Assembly (NCBI GenBank): GCA_938091145.1
Contig: CALKMS010000007.1
Location: 1 to 7,729 of the forward strand
DNA: 7,729 nucleotides
Direction: 5' to 3'
From: an uncultured bacterium
Lineage (GTDB): Bacteria; Actinomycetota; Aquicultoria; SKW223; CALKMS01
Shown: piece by piece, positions 1 through 6,270 of the stretch
Numbering within the stretch: position 1 is the stretch's first letter
Layout: every line of letters starts with the position of its first letter
Program-made: the position numbers and the translations under genes
The notes under the pieces: model-generated
Told to the model about the DNA's origin: nothing
Seen by the model: the letters and a program-made list of their open reading frames with translations, nothing else
Databases searched by the model: none

Positions 1-416
1 TCAGCATGCACCTGGTGATCAAAAATCACTGAACAACTAATTTTCTTCTTTGGATCTGGATGGCAAGTCAAACAATTAGTTGAAGGCAGCTCCTTGCTTA
101 AACGGCTACCCTTATTTATTGGCTTTTCATAACCACCCGTAAAATGAAGAAAAAGCTCTTTAGACGCTTTGAGCTTGTCAACCAAAAGATTTACAACCCC
201 CGGCTCAACATGGCAGTTAAGACAGTTAATTCCCTGATGAGGAGATTTCTGCCAGGAAAAGTAGTCAAGTTTCATTTCATGACAACTCTTACAAAACGCT
301 GGCTTTAAAGTTAGAGAAAAAAGCCAACCCAGCAAAAACCCAAAAAAAAGGATGAGATAAAAGCCAATCTGTGGGTACTCCTTTATTTGGGAAAAAAATC
401 GCCTTATAAAACTCAT
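1..416 (-). CDS. NapC/NirT/NrfH-type multiheme cytochrome c, partial (C-terminus beyond window)
   Basis: The minus strand from 416 to the window edge reads open for 138 codons from an ATG. The protein starts with a short basic cytoplasmic segment (MSFIRRFF), then one membrane anchor at about residues 17-38, then heme-binding CXXCH motifs: CKSCH (42-46), CLNCH (65-69) and CLTCH (115-119). The stretches FCKSCHEM, KSPHQGINC and the later HFTGGYEKPI resemble the NapC/NirT/NrfH family, which are membrane quinol dehydrogenases that pass electrons from menaquinol to periplasmic reductases. At least one more heme motif would be expected beyond the edge; the last visible residues (IFDHQVHA) look like the approach to it. 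No SD is visible before the ATG, but a good promoter lies so close that the mRNA may be almost leaderless. The gene is divergent from the kinase gene. Which terminal reductase it serves cannot be told. The family is fairly certain, the subfamily is not. Confidence 0.88.
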   Translation of the reverse strand, partial: MSFIRRFFSQIKEYPQIGFYLILFFGFLLGWLFSLTLKPAFCKSCHEMKLDYFSWQKSPHQGINCLNCHVEPGVVNLLVDKLKASKELFLHFTGGYEKPINKGSRLSKELPSTNCLTCHPDPKKKISCSVIFDHQVHA

Positions 417-425
417 TTCAGCTAA

Positions 426-455
426 ACTATAGCCAACCTGAATGATTGACGTCAA
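426..455 (-). promoter_or_regulatory. Sigma70-like promoter of the cytochrome gene
   Basis: On the minus strand a -35 box TTGACG (455-450) is followed after 18 nt by TATAGT (431-426), a close match to the sigma70 consensus. Transcription would begin near position 419, only about 3 nt before the ATG at 416, so the message would be nearly leaderless. This agrees with the absence of an SD. The -35 box lies inside the palindrome at 446-455. Confidence 0.6.
446..455. promoter_or_regulatory. Perfect 10-bp palindrome TTGACGTCAA, possible operator
   Basis: TTGACGTCAA is identical on both strands and sits in the divergent intergenic region, overlapping the -35 box of the cytochrome promoter and 25 bp upstream of the kinase -10 box. 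A dimeric regulator bound here would be placed to affect the cytochrome promoter directly. It is short, a single copy, and I cannot name a binding protein. Part of the symmetry may simply come from the -35 hexamer. Confidence 0.3.
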
Positions 456-479
456 GAAAAACTCAACGAAAACTTTGTT

Positions 480-485
480 TATACT
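480..485 (+). promoter_or_regulatory. Candidate -10 box of the kinase gene
   Basis: TATACT lies 11 nt before the ATG at 497, which would put the start of transcription near 491-493 and leave a leader of about 4-6 nt. No convincing -35 box exists at 16-18 nt spacing; the TTGACG at 446-451 is 28 nt away, too far to be one. No SD precedes either candidate start codon, which fits a leaderless or near-leaderless message. Confidence 0.4.
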
Positions 486-496
486 TTTAAGTAAAA

Positions 497-2215
497 ATGA
501 TAATATTTCCCCAAATGGACGAACTTTTACTTAATAGATATCGAATTTTACAAAAAATTGGCGAAGGAGCAACCGGCCAGGTTTTTAAAGCTTTCGACAT
601 AAAAATCGGCCGAGAAGTGGCCATTAAAAGAATAGCCGCTTCCCCCACCACCGCTCCTCGTGTTCTCCGGGAACTTAGAACGTTAGCCAACCTGAATCAC
701 CCCAATATTGTCACTGTTTTTGAGTTTGAAGAGACTCCTCAATACTACTTCATCATCATGGAGTATTTGGATGGCCCTACTTTGCGAGACATTCTTTTGG
801 AAAGAGGTCGACTCACTGTCCCTCAGGCTATTTCTATTGTCTCGCAAGTTGCCGAAGCTCTTGAGTATGCTCACGGATTTGAAATCATTCACCGCGACAT
901 TAAACCGGAAAACATTATTGTTTTAAAAGATGGCCGAGTTAAAGTTACTGACTTCGGCATTGCGCGTTTAATCAGTCGAAAATTTGTTGAGAAAAAAATT
1001 GTTGGCACCCTCGGCTATATGTCGCCCGAGCAAATCACGGGAAGATTTGTTGATGAAACCGCCGACATCTTTGCTTTGGGCACTGTTTTATACGAATCTT
1101 TAACAGGTCAAAATCCATTCTATGCCGGCAGCTTCCGAGAAACTGCCGCTCGGATCATCAACTTCAATCCCGCTCCGCCGAGCTTGGTCAACCCGGAAGT
1201 ACCGAAAGAGCTTGATACCATTACTTTAAAAGCCATTTCAAAAGATGCGGACGTTCGCTACGAATCAGCCCGAGCTTTCAAACAAGCACTCTCCACCATC
1301 AAACCAGCTATCCCCCTAGAAGAAGTAACCCAAGTGTTGGGAAAAGCAGTCAGCAAAAAAACTACTCCTATTAAAAAACCTTCAATTTGGGAAAAAATTG
1401 TCAATCAATCATCTTACCTGGAAATGGCTTTGCTAGGAGTTATTTCTTCCTTAGCTATTTACTACTATCTCAAAGAAAACAGTTTTTATCCTCCCCGCTT
1501 TAAACTTCTAATAATTCTTCTTCCTTTCCTAGTTACTTTCCTTTCCGAACGCTTGACTCTATGGACTCTAGCAATACTTATTTCTTTGCCTTTTGTTAAG
1601 CTTTCAGTAGTCCAAGCACTAATTTACTTTATAATTTTTGCTTTTTATGCCATGCTTTTTAATGAATTTAAACCAGTTTATGGAGCGCTGCCCTTTTTGG
1701 TTTTCTTACTGGATTCAATAAAGGCTCCTTTTGCCTTTCCGCTAATGGTGGCCTTATTTCTCAGTCCTTCTTACTCAACCTTAGTTGCAGTCAGCGGTGG
1801 GATTTTTTTTGAAATCTCGGTAATCAAAAGCCGCTTAAAACTTTGGCCCTTTGAGATTTCCAATAAATTTTTACCTTATCCCAATTTAAAACAAAATGAC
1901 ACCTTGTTTCAGGCTATAGCTAAGCTTTTCTCGCCCTTTTTGAAAGAACCTGCATTACTGATTCAGCCCGTTATCTGGGGTCTGGCTGCCCTGGTTTTGG
2001 GTTTTGTCAGTAAGCTTTTTCTCAAAAAATGGCAAGGAGACCTTGTAGGCTTAGGGCTGGCCTCCGTTTTGCTCTGGATTTCTTACGCCTGGCTTTTTCC
2101 TCTATTTAGCCTTCCAAAAGCAAAAGTTGAAACCCCACTTTTAATTAGCGTCGCTTTGTCAGCATCAATTTACGCTTTTTACCAATTTATCAAGGAATTC
2201 TTGGAAAGGTTTTAA
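497..2215 (+). CDS. Membrane Ser/Thr protein kinase with polytopic C-terminal domain
   Basis: The N-terminal half (about residues 14-265) is a complete Hanks-type kinase: glycine loop GEGATGQVF (22-30), ATP-binding Lys44 in VAIK, helix-C Glu59, catalytic HRDIKPEN (132-139), metal-binding DFG (152-154), SPEQ (176-179) in place of APE, and the late Arg254. All catalytic residues are present, so it should phosphorylate Ser/Thr on cytoplasmic proteins. The activation segment is short and has few phosphorylatable residues (Ser160, Thr171). After a Lys-rich linker (about 270-300) comes a hydrophobic region from about 305 to the C-terminus with roughly eight to nine membrane segments. This differs from the usual single anchor plus extracellular sensor domain, and I do not recognise the membrane domain. 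No SD supports the ATG at 497; Met7 (position 515), directly before the RYRILQKIGEG core, is an equally plausible start. The gene is divergent from the cytochrome and convergent with the zinc-ribbon gene. Confidence 0.93.
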   Translation: MIIFPQMDELLLNRYRILQKIGEGATGQVFKAFDIKIGREVAIKRIAASPTTAPRVLRELRTLANLNHPNIVTVFEFEETPQYYFIIMEYLDGPTLRDILLERGRLTVPQAISIVSQVAEALEYAHGFEIIHRDIKPENIIVLKDGRVKVTDFGIARLISRKFVEKKIVGTLGYMSPEQITGRFVDETADIFALGTVLYESLTGQNPFYAGSFRETAARIINFNPAPPSLVNPEVPKELDTITLKAISKDADVRYESARAFKQALSTIKPAIPLEEVTQVLGKAVSKKTTPIKKPSIWEKIVNQSSYLEMALLGVISSLAIYYYLKENSFYPPRFKLLIILLPFLVTFLSERLTLWTLAILISLPFVKLSVVQALIYFIIFAFYAMLFNEFKPVYGALPFLVFLLDSIKAPFAFPLMVALFLSPSYSTLVAVSGGIFFEISVIKSRLKLWPFEISNKFLPYPNLKQNDTLFQAIAKLFSPFLKEPALLIQPVIWGLAALVLGFVSKLFLKKWQGDLVGLGLASVLLWISYAWLFPLFSLPKAKVETPLLISVALSASIYAFYQFIKEFLERF

Positions 2216-3047
2216 CCGCTTCGGCTACAACTTCAAGTATCTGATGAATATCTAAGCCGGCCAGCGGAAAAAGCAAAGTGGAAACAGATTGGTGAGAAAG
2301 GCAACCGCTCTCTTTTAAAGCCAACAGCAAACGTAGATCTTCAAAGGCTATAACATTTATTAAATGAAGTGCTTCTCTTTGAACAATTGCCGCTTTAAAA
2401 ACTCCCGCCTGAGCTTGTGAAGGGGCAACCAACAAAAATGATATCGGCTCTATAAGCTTCGTCTCTGAAGAAAGCAAACCTTCTATCAGTCGAACCGCTC
2501 CCTCAAGAGAAAATTCTTCTATAATCGGTTGAATCCAGATTTTACGGCCCGATTGACTTTCCCAAAGATTTTTTTGAACTTGAAAACCAAAGACCTGGCC
2601 CGCCCAAGAAAGGTACTCAGTGAATTCCTCCATTGAAGCTTCTTCGTTTAAAGTCGGAACAGCTGCTGTGATAGTAGCAGGGTCGCGCCTTTTTACTACT
2701 ATCCAGTTCCCAGTCAACACTTCCCGAATATCCATTGAAAGGATTTGAGCTAAACCTTTCCGTTTTAATTTCAACTTCGCGCCAAAAAAATCAACTACCT
2801 CGACATCATCTTCCTCAATAGAAGGAACAGTAGGAAGCATAGTAAGGGAATAAGGAGTTTTTCCGCTAACCTCCGATTGACTTTGAGTGGGTTTTTCTTC
2901 TGACTTCTCGCTTCCCAAAGAAGCTTCCGCTTCCATCGGCTTTTTCCTCTCCCCCTCACTAGAAAGATTCCCTAAAAGAAAAAAACAGTAGGGGCAAAGA
3001 TTTTTTTCCTCCTCCGGTAAAGGGGCCCCGCATCTTGGACAATCCAT
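2190..3047 (-). CDS. Zinc-ribbon protein of unknown function
   Basis: This 285-residue protein starts with a CXXC...CXXC zinc ribbon (Cys3, Cys6, Cys18, Cys21). A polar, acidic, probably disordered linker follows (about 28-82), then a folded C-terminal region (about 84-285) with no signal peptide or membrane segment, so it is likely cytoplasmic. Residues about 165-245 alternate strands and helices (GRKIWIQPI; then EGAVRLIEGLL; then ISFLLVAPS; then NVIAFEDLRLLL) in an order that recalls the Mrr-like PD-(D/E)XK nuclease core. The usual QXK catalytic position reads IQPI, so such a domain would be inactive; this is only a fold guess. The ATG at 3047 is supported by GAGGT 8 nt upstream. The gene follows folP by 80 nt and may have its own promoter. 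Its 3' end overlaps the kinase gene by 26 nt on the opposite strand. No enzyme function can be assigned. Confidence 0.85.
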   Translation of the reverse strand: MDCPRCGAPLPEEEKNLCPYCFFLLGNLSSEGERKKPMEAEASLGSEKSEEKPTQSQSEVSGKTPYSLTMLPTVPSIEEDDVEVVDFFGAKLKLKRKGLAQILSMDIREVLTGNWIVVKRRDPATITAAVPTLNEEASMEEFTEYLSWAGQVFGFQVQKNLWESQSGRKIWIQPIIEEFSLEGAVRLIEGLLSSETKLIEPISFLLVAPSQAQAGVFKAAIVQREALHLINVIAFEDLRLLLALKESGCLSHQSVSTLLFPLAGLDIHQILEVVAEAVKTFPRIP

Positions 3048-3055
3048 TTTTCTTT

Positions 3056-3060
3056 ACCTC
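3056..3060 (-). promoter_or_regulatory. Ribosome binding site of the zinc-ribbon gene
   Basis: GAGGT on the minus strand (3060-3056) lies 8 nt before the ATG at 3047 and supports that start. Confidence 0.6.
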
Positions 3061-3096
3061 GCTTCACAAGAAATTTAAAAAATGTAACCGCGGGAA

Positions 3097-3125
3097 ATTA
3101 TATACCAACCGAATTGAAATTAAAA
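3097..3125 (-). promoter_or_regulatory. Candidate promoter before the zinc-ribbon gene
   Basis: A perfect TATAAT (3102-3097, minus strand) lies in the 80-nt gap after folP. At 17-nt spacing the -35 position reads TTTTAA (3125-3120), a weak match. Transcription would start near 3090, giving a leader of about 43 nt that contains the SD. The gene could therefore be transcribed both from here and by read-through from folP. Confidence 0.35.
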
Positions 3126-3127
3126 TC

Positions 3128-4015
3128 TCAGTTCCCTTTTAATGCATGAGCAACTTTAACCGCTCTTAATGTTTCTTTAACATCGTGGACTCGAATTATG
3201 TTAGCGCCCTTCATAACCCCAATTGCCACCACTGCCAATGTCCCTTCTAATCTCTCGTTGACTGGCAAGTCAAGAATCAGACCAATGAAAGACTTCCTTG
3301 AGGGGCCAAGCAAAATTGGACAATCAAGTGTCATAAAATAGTCCAAATGGCGTATTAGTTCAAGGTTATGTTCAAGAGTTTTTCCAAAGCCAATGCCAAC
3401 ATCAATAATTATTTGTTCAGTTGATAGGCCAGCTTCAATAGCCTTGTCCCGCTGAATCCGGAGAAAATCGTAAACCTCTTGGACAACGTTTGCATAAACA
3501 GGATTATCTTGCATCGTTCTCGGCGTCCCCTTCATATGCATTATCACCACCGGTTTCTTCGCTTCAGACACCAGCTTCAACATACCAGGCTGACGCAGGC
3601 CATAAACATCGTTAATAAGATCGGCTCCCGCCTCTAAAGCTTCAAGAGCAACTTCAGGTTTGTAGGTATCAATTGAAATTATAGCTTCGGTTTCTTTCCT
3701 CAAATGCTTAATCACAGGAACAACTCGCCTAATCTCTTCTTTTAAAGGAACAGGCTGGGCACCTGGCCGAGTTGATTCGCCCCCCACATCAATAATGTCC
3801 GCTCCCTCATTAAGCATTTGGACTGCATGATTAATAGCATCAGAAAACCGATAATAAAGCCCACCATCAGAAAAAGAGTCAGGGGTAACATTTAAAATTC
3901 CCATAATCAGCGGCCTCTCTCGAGCAAAGTCAACCAACCGATTTCCAATCTTCAAATAAGGTCCACTTTTCAAACTTTCGTTAACTTCTTGCTTTCGAAA
4001 ATTCAACGCTGTCAA
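3128..4015 (-). CDS. folP: Dihydropteroate synthase
   Basis: FolP joins 6-hydroxymethyl-7,8-dihydropterin pyrophosphate to p-aminobenzoate to give dihydropteroate in folate synthesis; it is the sulfonamide target and is cytoplasmic. The TIM-barrel signatures are all present: GILNVTPDSFSDGG (39-52), DVGGESTRPGA (76-86), SIDTYKP (114-120), LINDVYGL (133-140), GIGFGKT (207-213), GPSRKSFIG (237-245, with catalytic Lys241) and IRVHDV (274-279, Arg275 and His277). Length 295 is slightly above the common 270-285 because of about 20 extra N-terminal residues. One oddity is DVG at 205-207 where the family almost always has DPG. The start is TTG at 4015, overlapping the ahbD stop by 4 nt (TTGA); AAGGAAG just upstream could serve as a very close SD. 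A second in-frame TTG at codon 4 is possible. Translational coupling to ahbD is likely. Confidence 0.96.
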   Translation of the reverse strand: MTALNFRKQEVNESLKSGPYLKIGNRLVDFARERPLIMGILNVTPDSFSDGGLYYRFSDAINHAVQMLNEGADIIDVGGESTRPGAQPVPLKEEIRRVVPVIKHLRKETEAIISIDTYKPEVALEALEAGADLINDVYGLRQPGMLKLVSEAKKPVVIMHMKGTPRTMQDNPVYANVVQEVYDFLRIQRDKAIEAGLSTEQIIIDVGIGFGKTLEHNLELIRHLDYFMTLDCPILLGPSRKSFIGLILDLPVNERLEGTLAVVAIGVMKGANIIRVHDVKETLRAVKVAHALKGN

Positions 4016-5130
4016 GCTTCCTTAGTAAGCTTATTTATTTTTGTTTTTCTCATCGGTTGATACACGCAGTAAGGCTCTTCAGCTAAATAATCACCTTGAA
4101 TGGAATAAGCACGAGCCCGACAGCCCCCGCAGTAACTAACAAACTCGCAACGCCCACAGCGCCCTTTGAGCTTGCTAAAATCTCTTAACTCCTGAAAAAG
4201 CGGAGAACTTTCCCAAATTTTCCGAAATCCTTCTTTTCGGACATTACCTGCCAAAACTTCCAAATAACCACACGGATAAACGTCCCCCTCGTAGGAAACA
4301 AAACAAAAACTAATACCACCCAAACAACCACGGGTCATTCTTTCATATCGCTGATGTGGCAATTCAACTGCATGACCCTCTCTCTGGCTTCTCTGAACAA
4401 AAATCCGATAATAATGAGGAGCGCAGGTTGGCTTAACAAAAATTTCTTCTTTTCGCTGAACACGGTAAAGCCAGTTTAAAGTCTTCTCATAGTTTGCTGG
4501 GGATATCTCTTCTTCTTTTAAATTTTTAGCCCTCCCTGTCGGTACCAACAAAAAGACATGCCAGGCAGCAGCGCCAACTTTTTTCACCAACTCAAGAAGA
4601 TTTTGAAGATCACCAAGATTGTGCCTGGTAACGGTGGTATTTATTTGAAAACTTATTCCCGCACGCTTTAAGACCTCAATCCCTCTCATTGCTCCTTCAA
4701 AAGCGCCAGGTACTCTTCGAAAAGCATCGTGAATCTCAGCAGTTGAACCATCAATACTTATAGAAACCCTGTCTATCCCAACTTTTTTCATTTCTTTAGT
4801 GACCCTCTCATCAACTAGAGTACCGTTGGGAGCCATCACAATTGTCAAACCAAGCTTTTTGCCATAAGCAGCAATGTCAAAAATATCAGAGCGCAAGAGT
4901 GGTTCGCCTCCCGTCAAAATAATCACTGGGCGAGCAAAAGAAGCAACCTCAGATAAAAATTCAAATGCTTCTTGGGTCGAAAACTCGGTTGGCAATGGTT
5001 CGTTAACCGCAGCAGCTCGGCAATGGACACAATCAAGATTGCAAGCCCGGGTAACCTCCCAAGCAATCATCCTCAAAGAAGATTTTTTAAAGTCTTTGCG
5101 TTCCTCTTCAAAAACAAATTTTTTTTCCAT
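4012..5130 (-). CDS. ahbD: Radical SAM heme b synthase AhbD
   Basis: AhbD performs the last step of the siroheme-dependent heme pathway, the oxidative decarboxylation of two propionates of Fe-coproporphyrin III to the vinyl groups of heme b. The radical SAM cluster motif CNLDCVHC supplies Cys30, Cys34 and Cys37, and SAM contacts include GGEP (74-77). The C-terminal half has the extra cysteines of a SPASM-like second cluster region: Cys269, Cys276, Cys287, then CGRCEF (325-330), YCGGC (333-337) and Cys355. Family-like stretches recalled from AhbD proteins are MIAWEVTRACNL near the start, LVPTGR (195-200), CAPHYYRI (236-243) and GDYLAEEPYC (346-355). These separate it from AhbC and NirJ, though no alignment could be run. 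The 372-residue length is typical. The ATG at 5130 is preceded by AAGGA (10 nt away) and GGGAG directly adjacent. It lies 66 nt after hemB and overlaps folP by 4 nt, so the three are probably one operon. Confidence 0.9.
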   Translation of the reverse strand: MEKKFVFEEERKDFKKSSLRMIAWEVTRACNLDCVHCRAAAVNEPLPTEFSTQEAFEFLSEVASFARPVIILTGGEPLLRSDIFDIAAYGKKLGLTIVMAPNGTLVDERVTKEMKKVGIDRVSISIDGSTAEIHDAFRRVPGAFEGAMRGIEVLKRAGISFQINTTVTRHNLGDLQNLLELVKKVGAAAWHVFLLVPTGRAKNLKEEEISPANYEKTLNWLYRVQRKEEIFVKPTCAPHYYRIFVQRSQREGHAVELPHQRYERMTRGCLGGISFCFVSYEGDVYPCGYLEVLAGNVRKEGFRKIWESSPLFQELRDFSKLKGRCGRCEFVSYCGGCRARAYSIQGDYLAEEPYCVYQPMRKTKINKLTKEA

Positions 5131-5140
5131 CTCCCTAACT

Positions 5141-5145
5141 TCCTT
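5141..5145 (-). promoter_or_regulatory. Ribosome binding site of ahbD
   Basis: AAGGA on the minus strand (5145-5141) lies 10 nt before the ATG at 5130. A second purine run, AGGGAG, touches the ATG and is too close to act as the main SD. Confidence 0.5.
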
Positions 5146-5159
5146 TCTTCAAGCCAAAG

Positions 5160-5193
5160 TGGCAAGGAGAAAATTATAAAGCTATCTTTGCCA
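5160..5193 (-). other. Intercistronic hairpin between hemB and ahbD, with a TATAAT in its loop
   Basis: TGGCAA and TTGCCA form a 6-bp perfect inverted repeat separated by 22 nt, located just after the hemB stop codon. No U-run follows, so it is not a classical terminator. It could be an mRNA processing or stabilising element, or chance. The loop contains TATAAT on the minus strand (5178-5173) but without a recognisable -35 box, so an internal ahbD promoter is only a weak possibility. Confidence 0.2.
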
Positions 5194-5196
5194 GTT

Positions 5197-6174
5197 TTAG
5201 TTTTCTTTCAGCCAACGCGCAACATCTTTAGCATGGTAAGTAAGAATTAGATCCGCCCCAGCTCTCTTTATTGAGGTTAAAATCTCCATAACTAATTTTC
5301 TTTCATCAAGCCATCCTTTCTGGGCAGCCGCCTTTACCATCGAATACTCTCCGGAAACGTTGTAAGCAGCTGTTGGATAACCAAATTCGTCCTTAACCAT
5401 CCTGATTATATCAAGATATGATAAAGCGGGTTTCACCATCACAATATCAGCTCCTTCTTCAATATCCAAAGCCACCTCTCTCAAGGCCTCCAACGCATTT
5501 GGTGGATCCATCTGGTAAGAGCGGCGATCACCAAACTGGGGTGCGGATTCAGCCGCCTCCCGAAAAGGTCCGTAAAAAGTTGAAGCATATTTAGCAGCAT
5601 AAGAAAGAATCGGAGTGTTTTTAAAACCAGACTCATCTAATGCCGAGCGAATAGCTGCTACCCGTCCATCCATCATATCTGAGGGAGCAACAATATCAGC
5701 CCCTGCTTCAGCATGGGAAAGAGCTGTCTGAGCAAGAAGTTCTAAAGTAATATCGTTATCGACTTCTCCATCCTTAATCACACCACAATGGCCGTGACTG
5801 GTGTACTCGCAAAGGCAAACATCAGTAATAACAATGATCTCGGGCACTTCCTTTTTTATCGCTTTTACTGCTTTTTGAATAATGCCTTCTTCAGAATAAG
5901 CACCACTAGCTGCTTCATCTTTGCTTTCTGGAATCCCAAACAAAATAATAGCCGGAATAGATAAAGAACTAACCTCCATTACTTCCTTAACCAACTCATC
6001 AACAGAGAAACGATAAACCCCCGGCATTGAACTAACCTCTTCCTTTATCTTGCTCCCCGGAACAACAAACATCGGGTAAATAAGGTCTTCAACGGTGAGG
6101 AAAGTTTCTCGCACCATCCGCCGTAAGTTCTCATTTCTTCTCAAGCGCCGAAGCCGTGTAACAGGAAACCTCAA
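5197..6174 (-). CDS. hemB: Delta-aminolevulinic acid dehydratase (porphobilinogen synthase)
   Basis: HemB condenses two 5-aminolevulinate molecules into porphobilinogen, the pyrrole building block for siroheme, heme and corrinoids. The 325-residue TIM barrel is full length. Schiff-base lysines are Lys195 (SYAAKYAS) and Lys248 (VMVKPAL). The metal site VCLCEYTSHGHCG has Cys120, Cys122 and Cys130, the cysteine-rich zinc-dependent form rather than the Asp-rich Mg form. The start codon is TTG at 6174, chosen because a strong SD, GAGGAGG, sits 8 nt upstream and because the following MRFPVTRLRRLRRNENLR matches the usual N-terminus. It is the first gene of the likely hemB-ahbD-folP operon. The pairing with ahbD suggests its product goes to the siroheme-dependent heme route here. 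Confidence 0.97.
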   Translation of the reverse strand: MRFPVTRLRRLRRNENLRRMVRETFLTVEDLIYPMFVVPGSKIKEEVSSMPGVYRFSVDELVKEVMEVSSLSIPAIILFGIPESKDEAASGAYSEEGIIQKAVKAIKKEVPEIIVITDVCLCEYTSHGHCGVIKDGEVDNDITLELLAQTALSHAEAGADIVAPSDMMDGRVAAIRSALDESGFKNTPILSYAAKYASTFYGPFREAAESAPQFGDRRSYQMDPPNALEALREVALDIEEGADIVMVKPALSYLDIIRMVKDEFGYPTAAYNVSGEYSMVKAAAQKGWLDERKLVMEILTSIKRAGADLILTYHAKDVARWLKEN

Positions 6175-6182
6175 TTAAACCG

Positions 6183-6189
6183 CCTCCTC
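6183..6189 (-). promoter_or_regulatory. Strong ribosome binding site deciding the hemB TTG start
   Basis: GAGGAGG on the minus strand (6189-6183) is a near-consensus SD ending 8 nt before the TTG at 6174. There is no in-frame ATG close by, so this site fixes the start. Confidence 0.75.
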
Positions 6190-6220
6190 ATAGCAAAAGA
6201 TTTCCGAAACCAAACAATTA

Positions 6221-6229
6221 ATTTTACCA
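6221..6229 (-). promoter_or_regulatory. Candidate extended -10 promoter of the hemB operon
   Basis: TGGTAAAAT on the minus strand (6229-6221) fits an extended -10 element (TGN then TAAAAT). The -35 position at 17-nt spacing is a T-run with no real match, as extended -10 promoters can tolerate. Transcription would begin near 6214, leaving a leader of about 40 nt with the strong SD. No riboswitch structure is recognisable in it. Confidence 0.35.
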
Positions 6230-6270
6230 GAGAAGATTAGTCTAAAAAAAGAACTAACATGAGCATTTTT

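Noticed and set aside
487..926. Overlapping reading frames on both strands within the kinase gene
   Set aside because: They lie inside the conserved kinase core, have no family-like motifs and no SD; they are frame shadows.
4012..5130. NirJ (heme d1) or AhbC assignment for the radical SAM gene
   Set aside because: The sequence resembles AhbD through the C-terminal GDYLAEEPYC and CAPHYYRI stretches, and no nirDLGH-like or nirS genes are nearby; a tree would settle it.
4874..5250. Two plus-strand reading frames opposite ahbD and the hemB 3' end
   Set aside because: They overlap highly conserved enzyme sequence on the other strand, and their translations are low-complexity with no recognisable domain.
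6232..6262. T-run with a short TTAGT/ACTAA inverted repeat after the HD-GYP pseudogene, as an intrinsic terminator
   Set aside because: The stem is 5 bp and AT-only, and the T-run lies in the loop rather than after the stem, so it does not fit a terminator.
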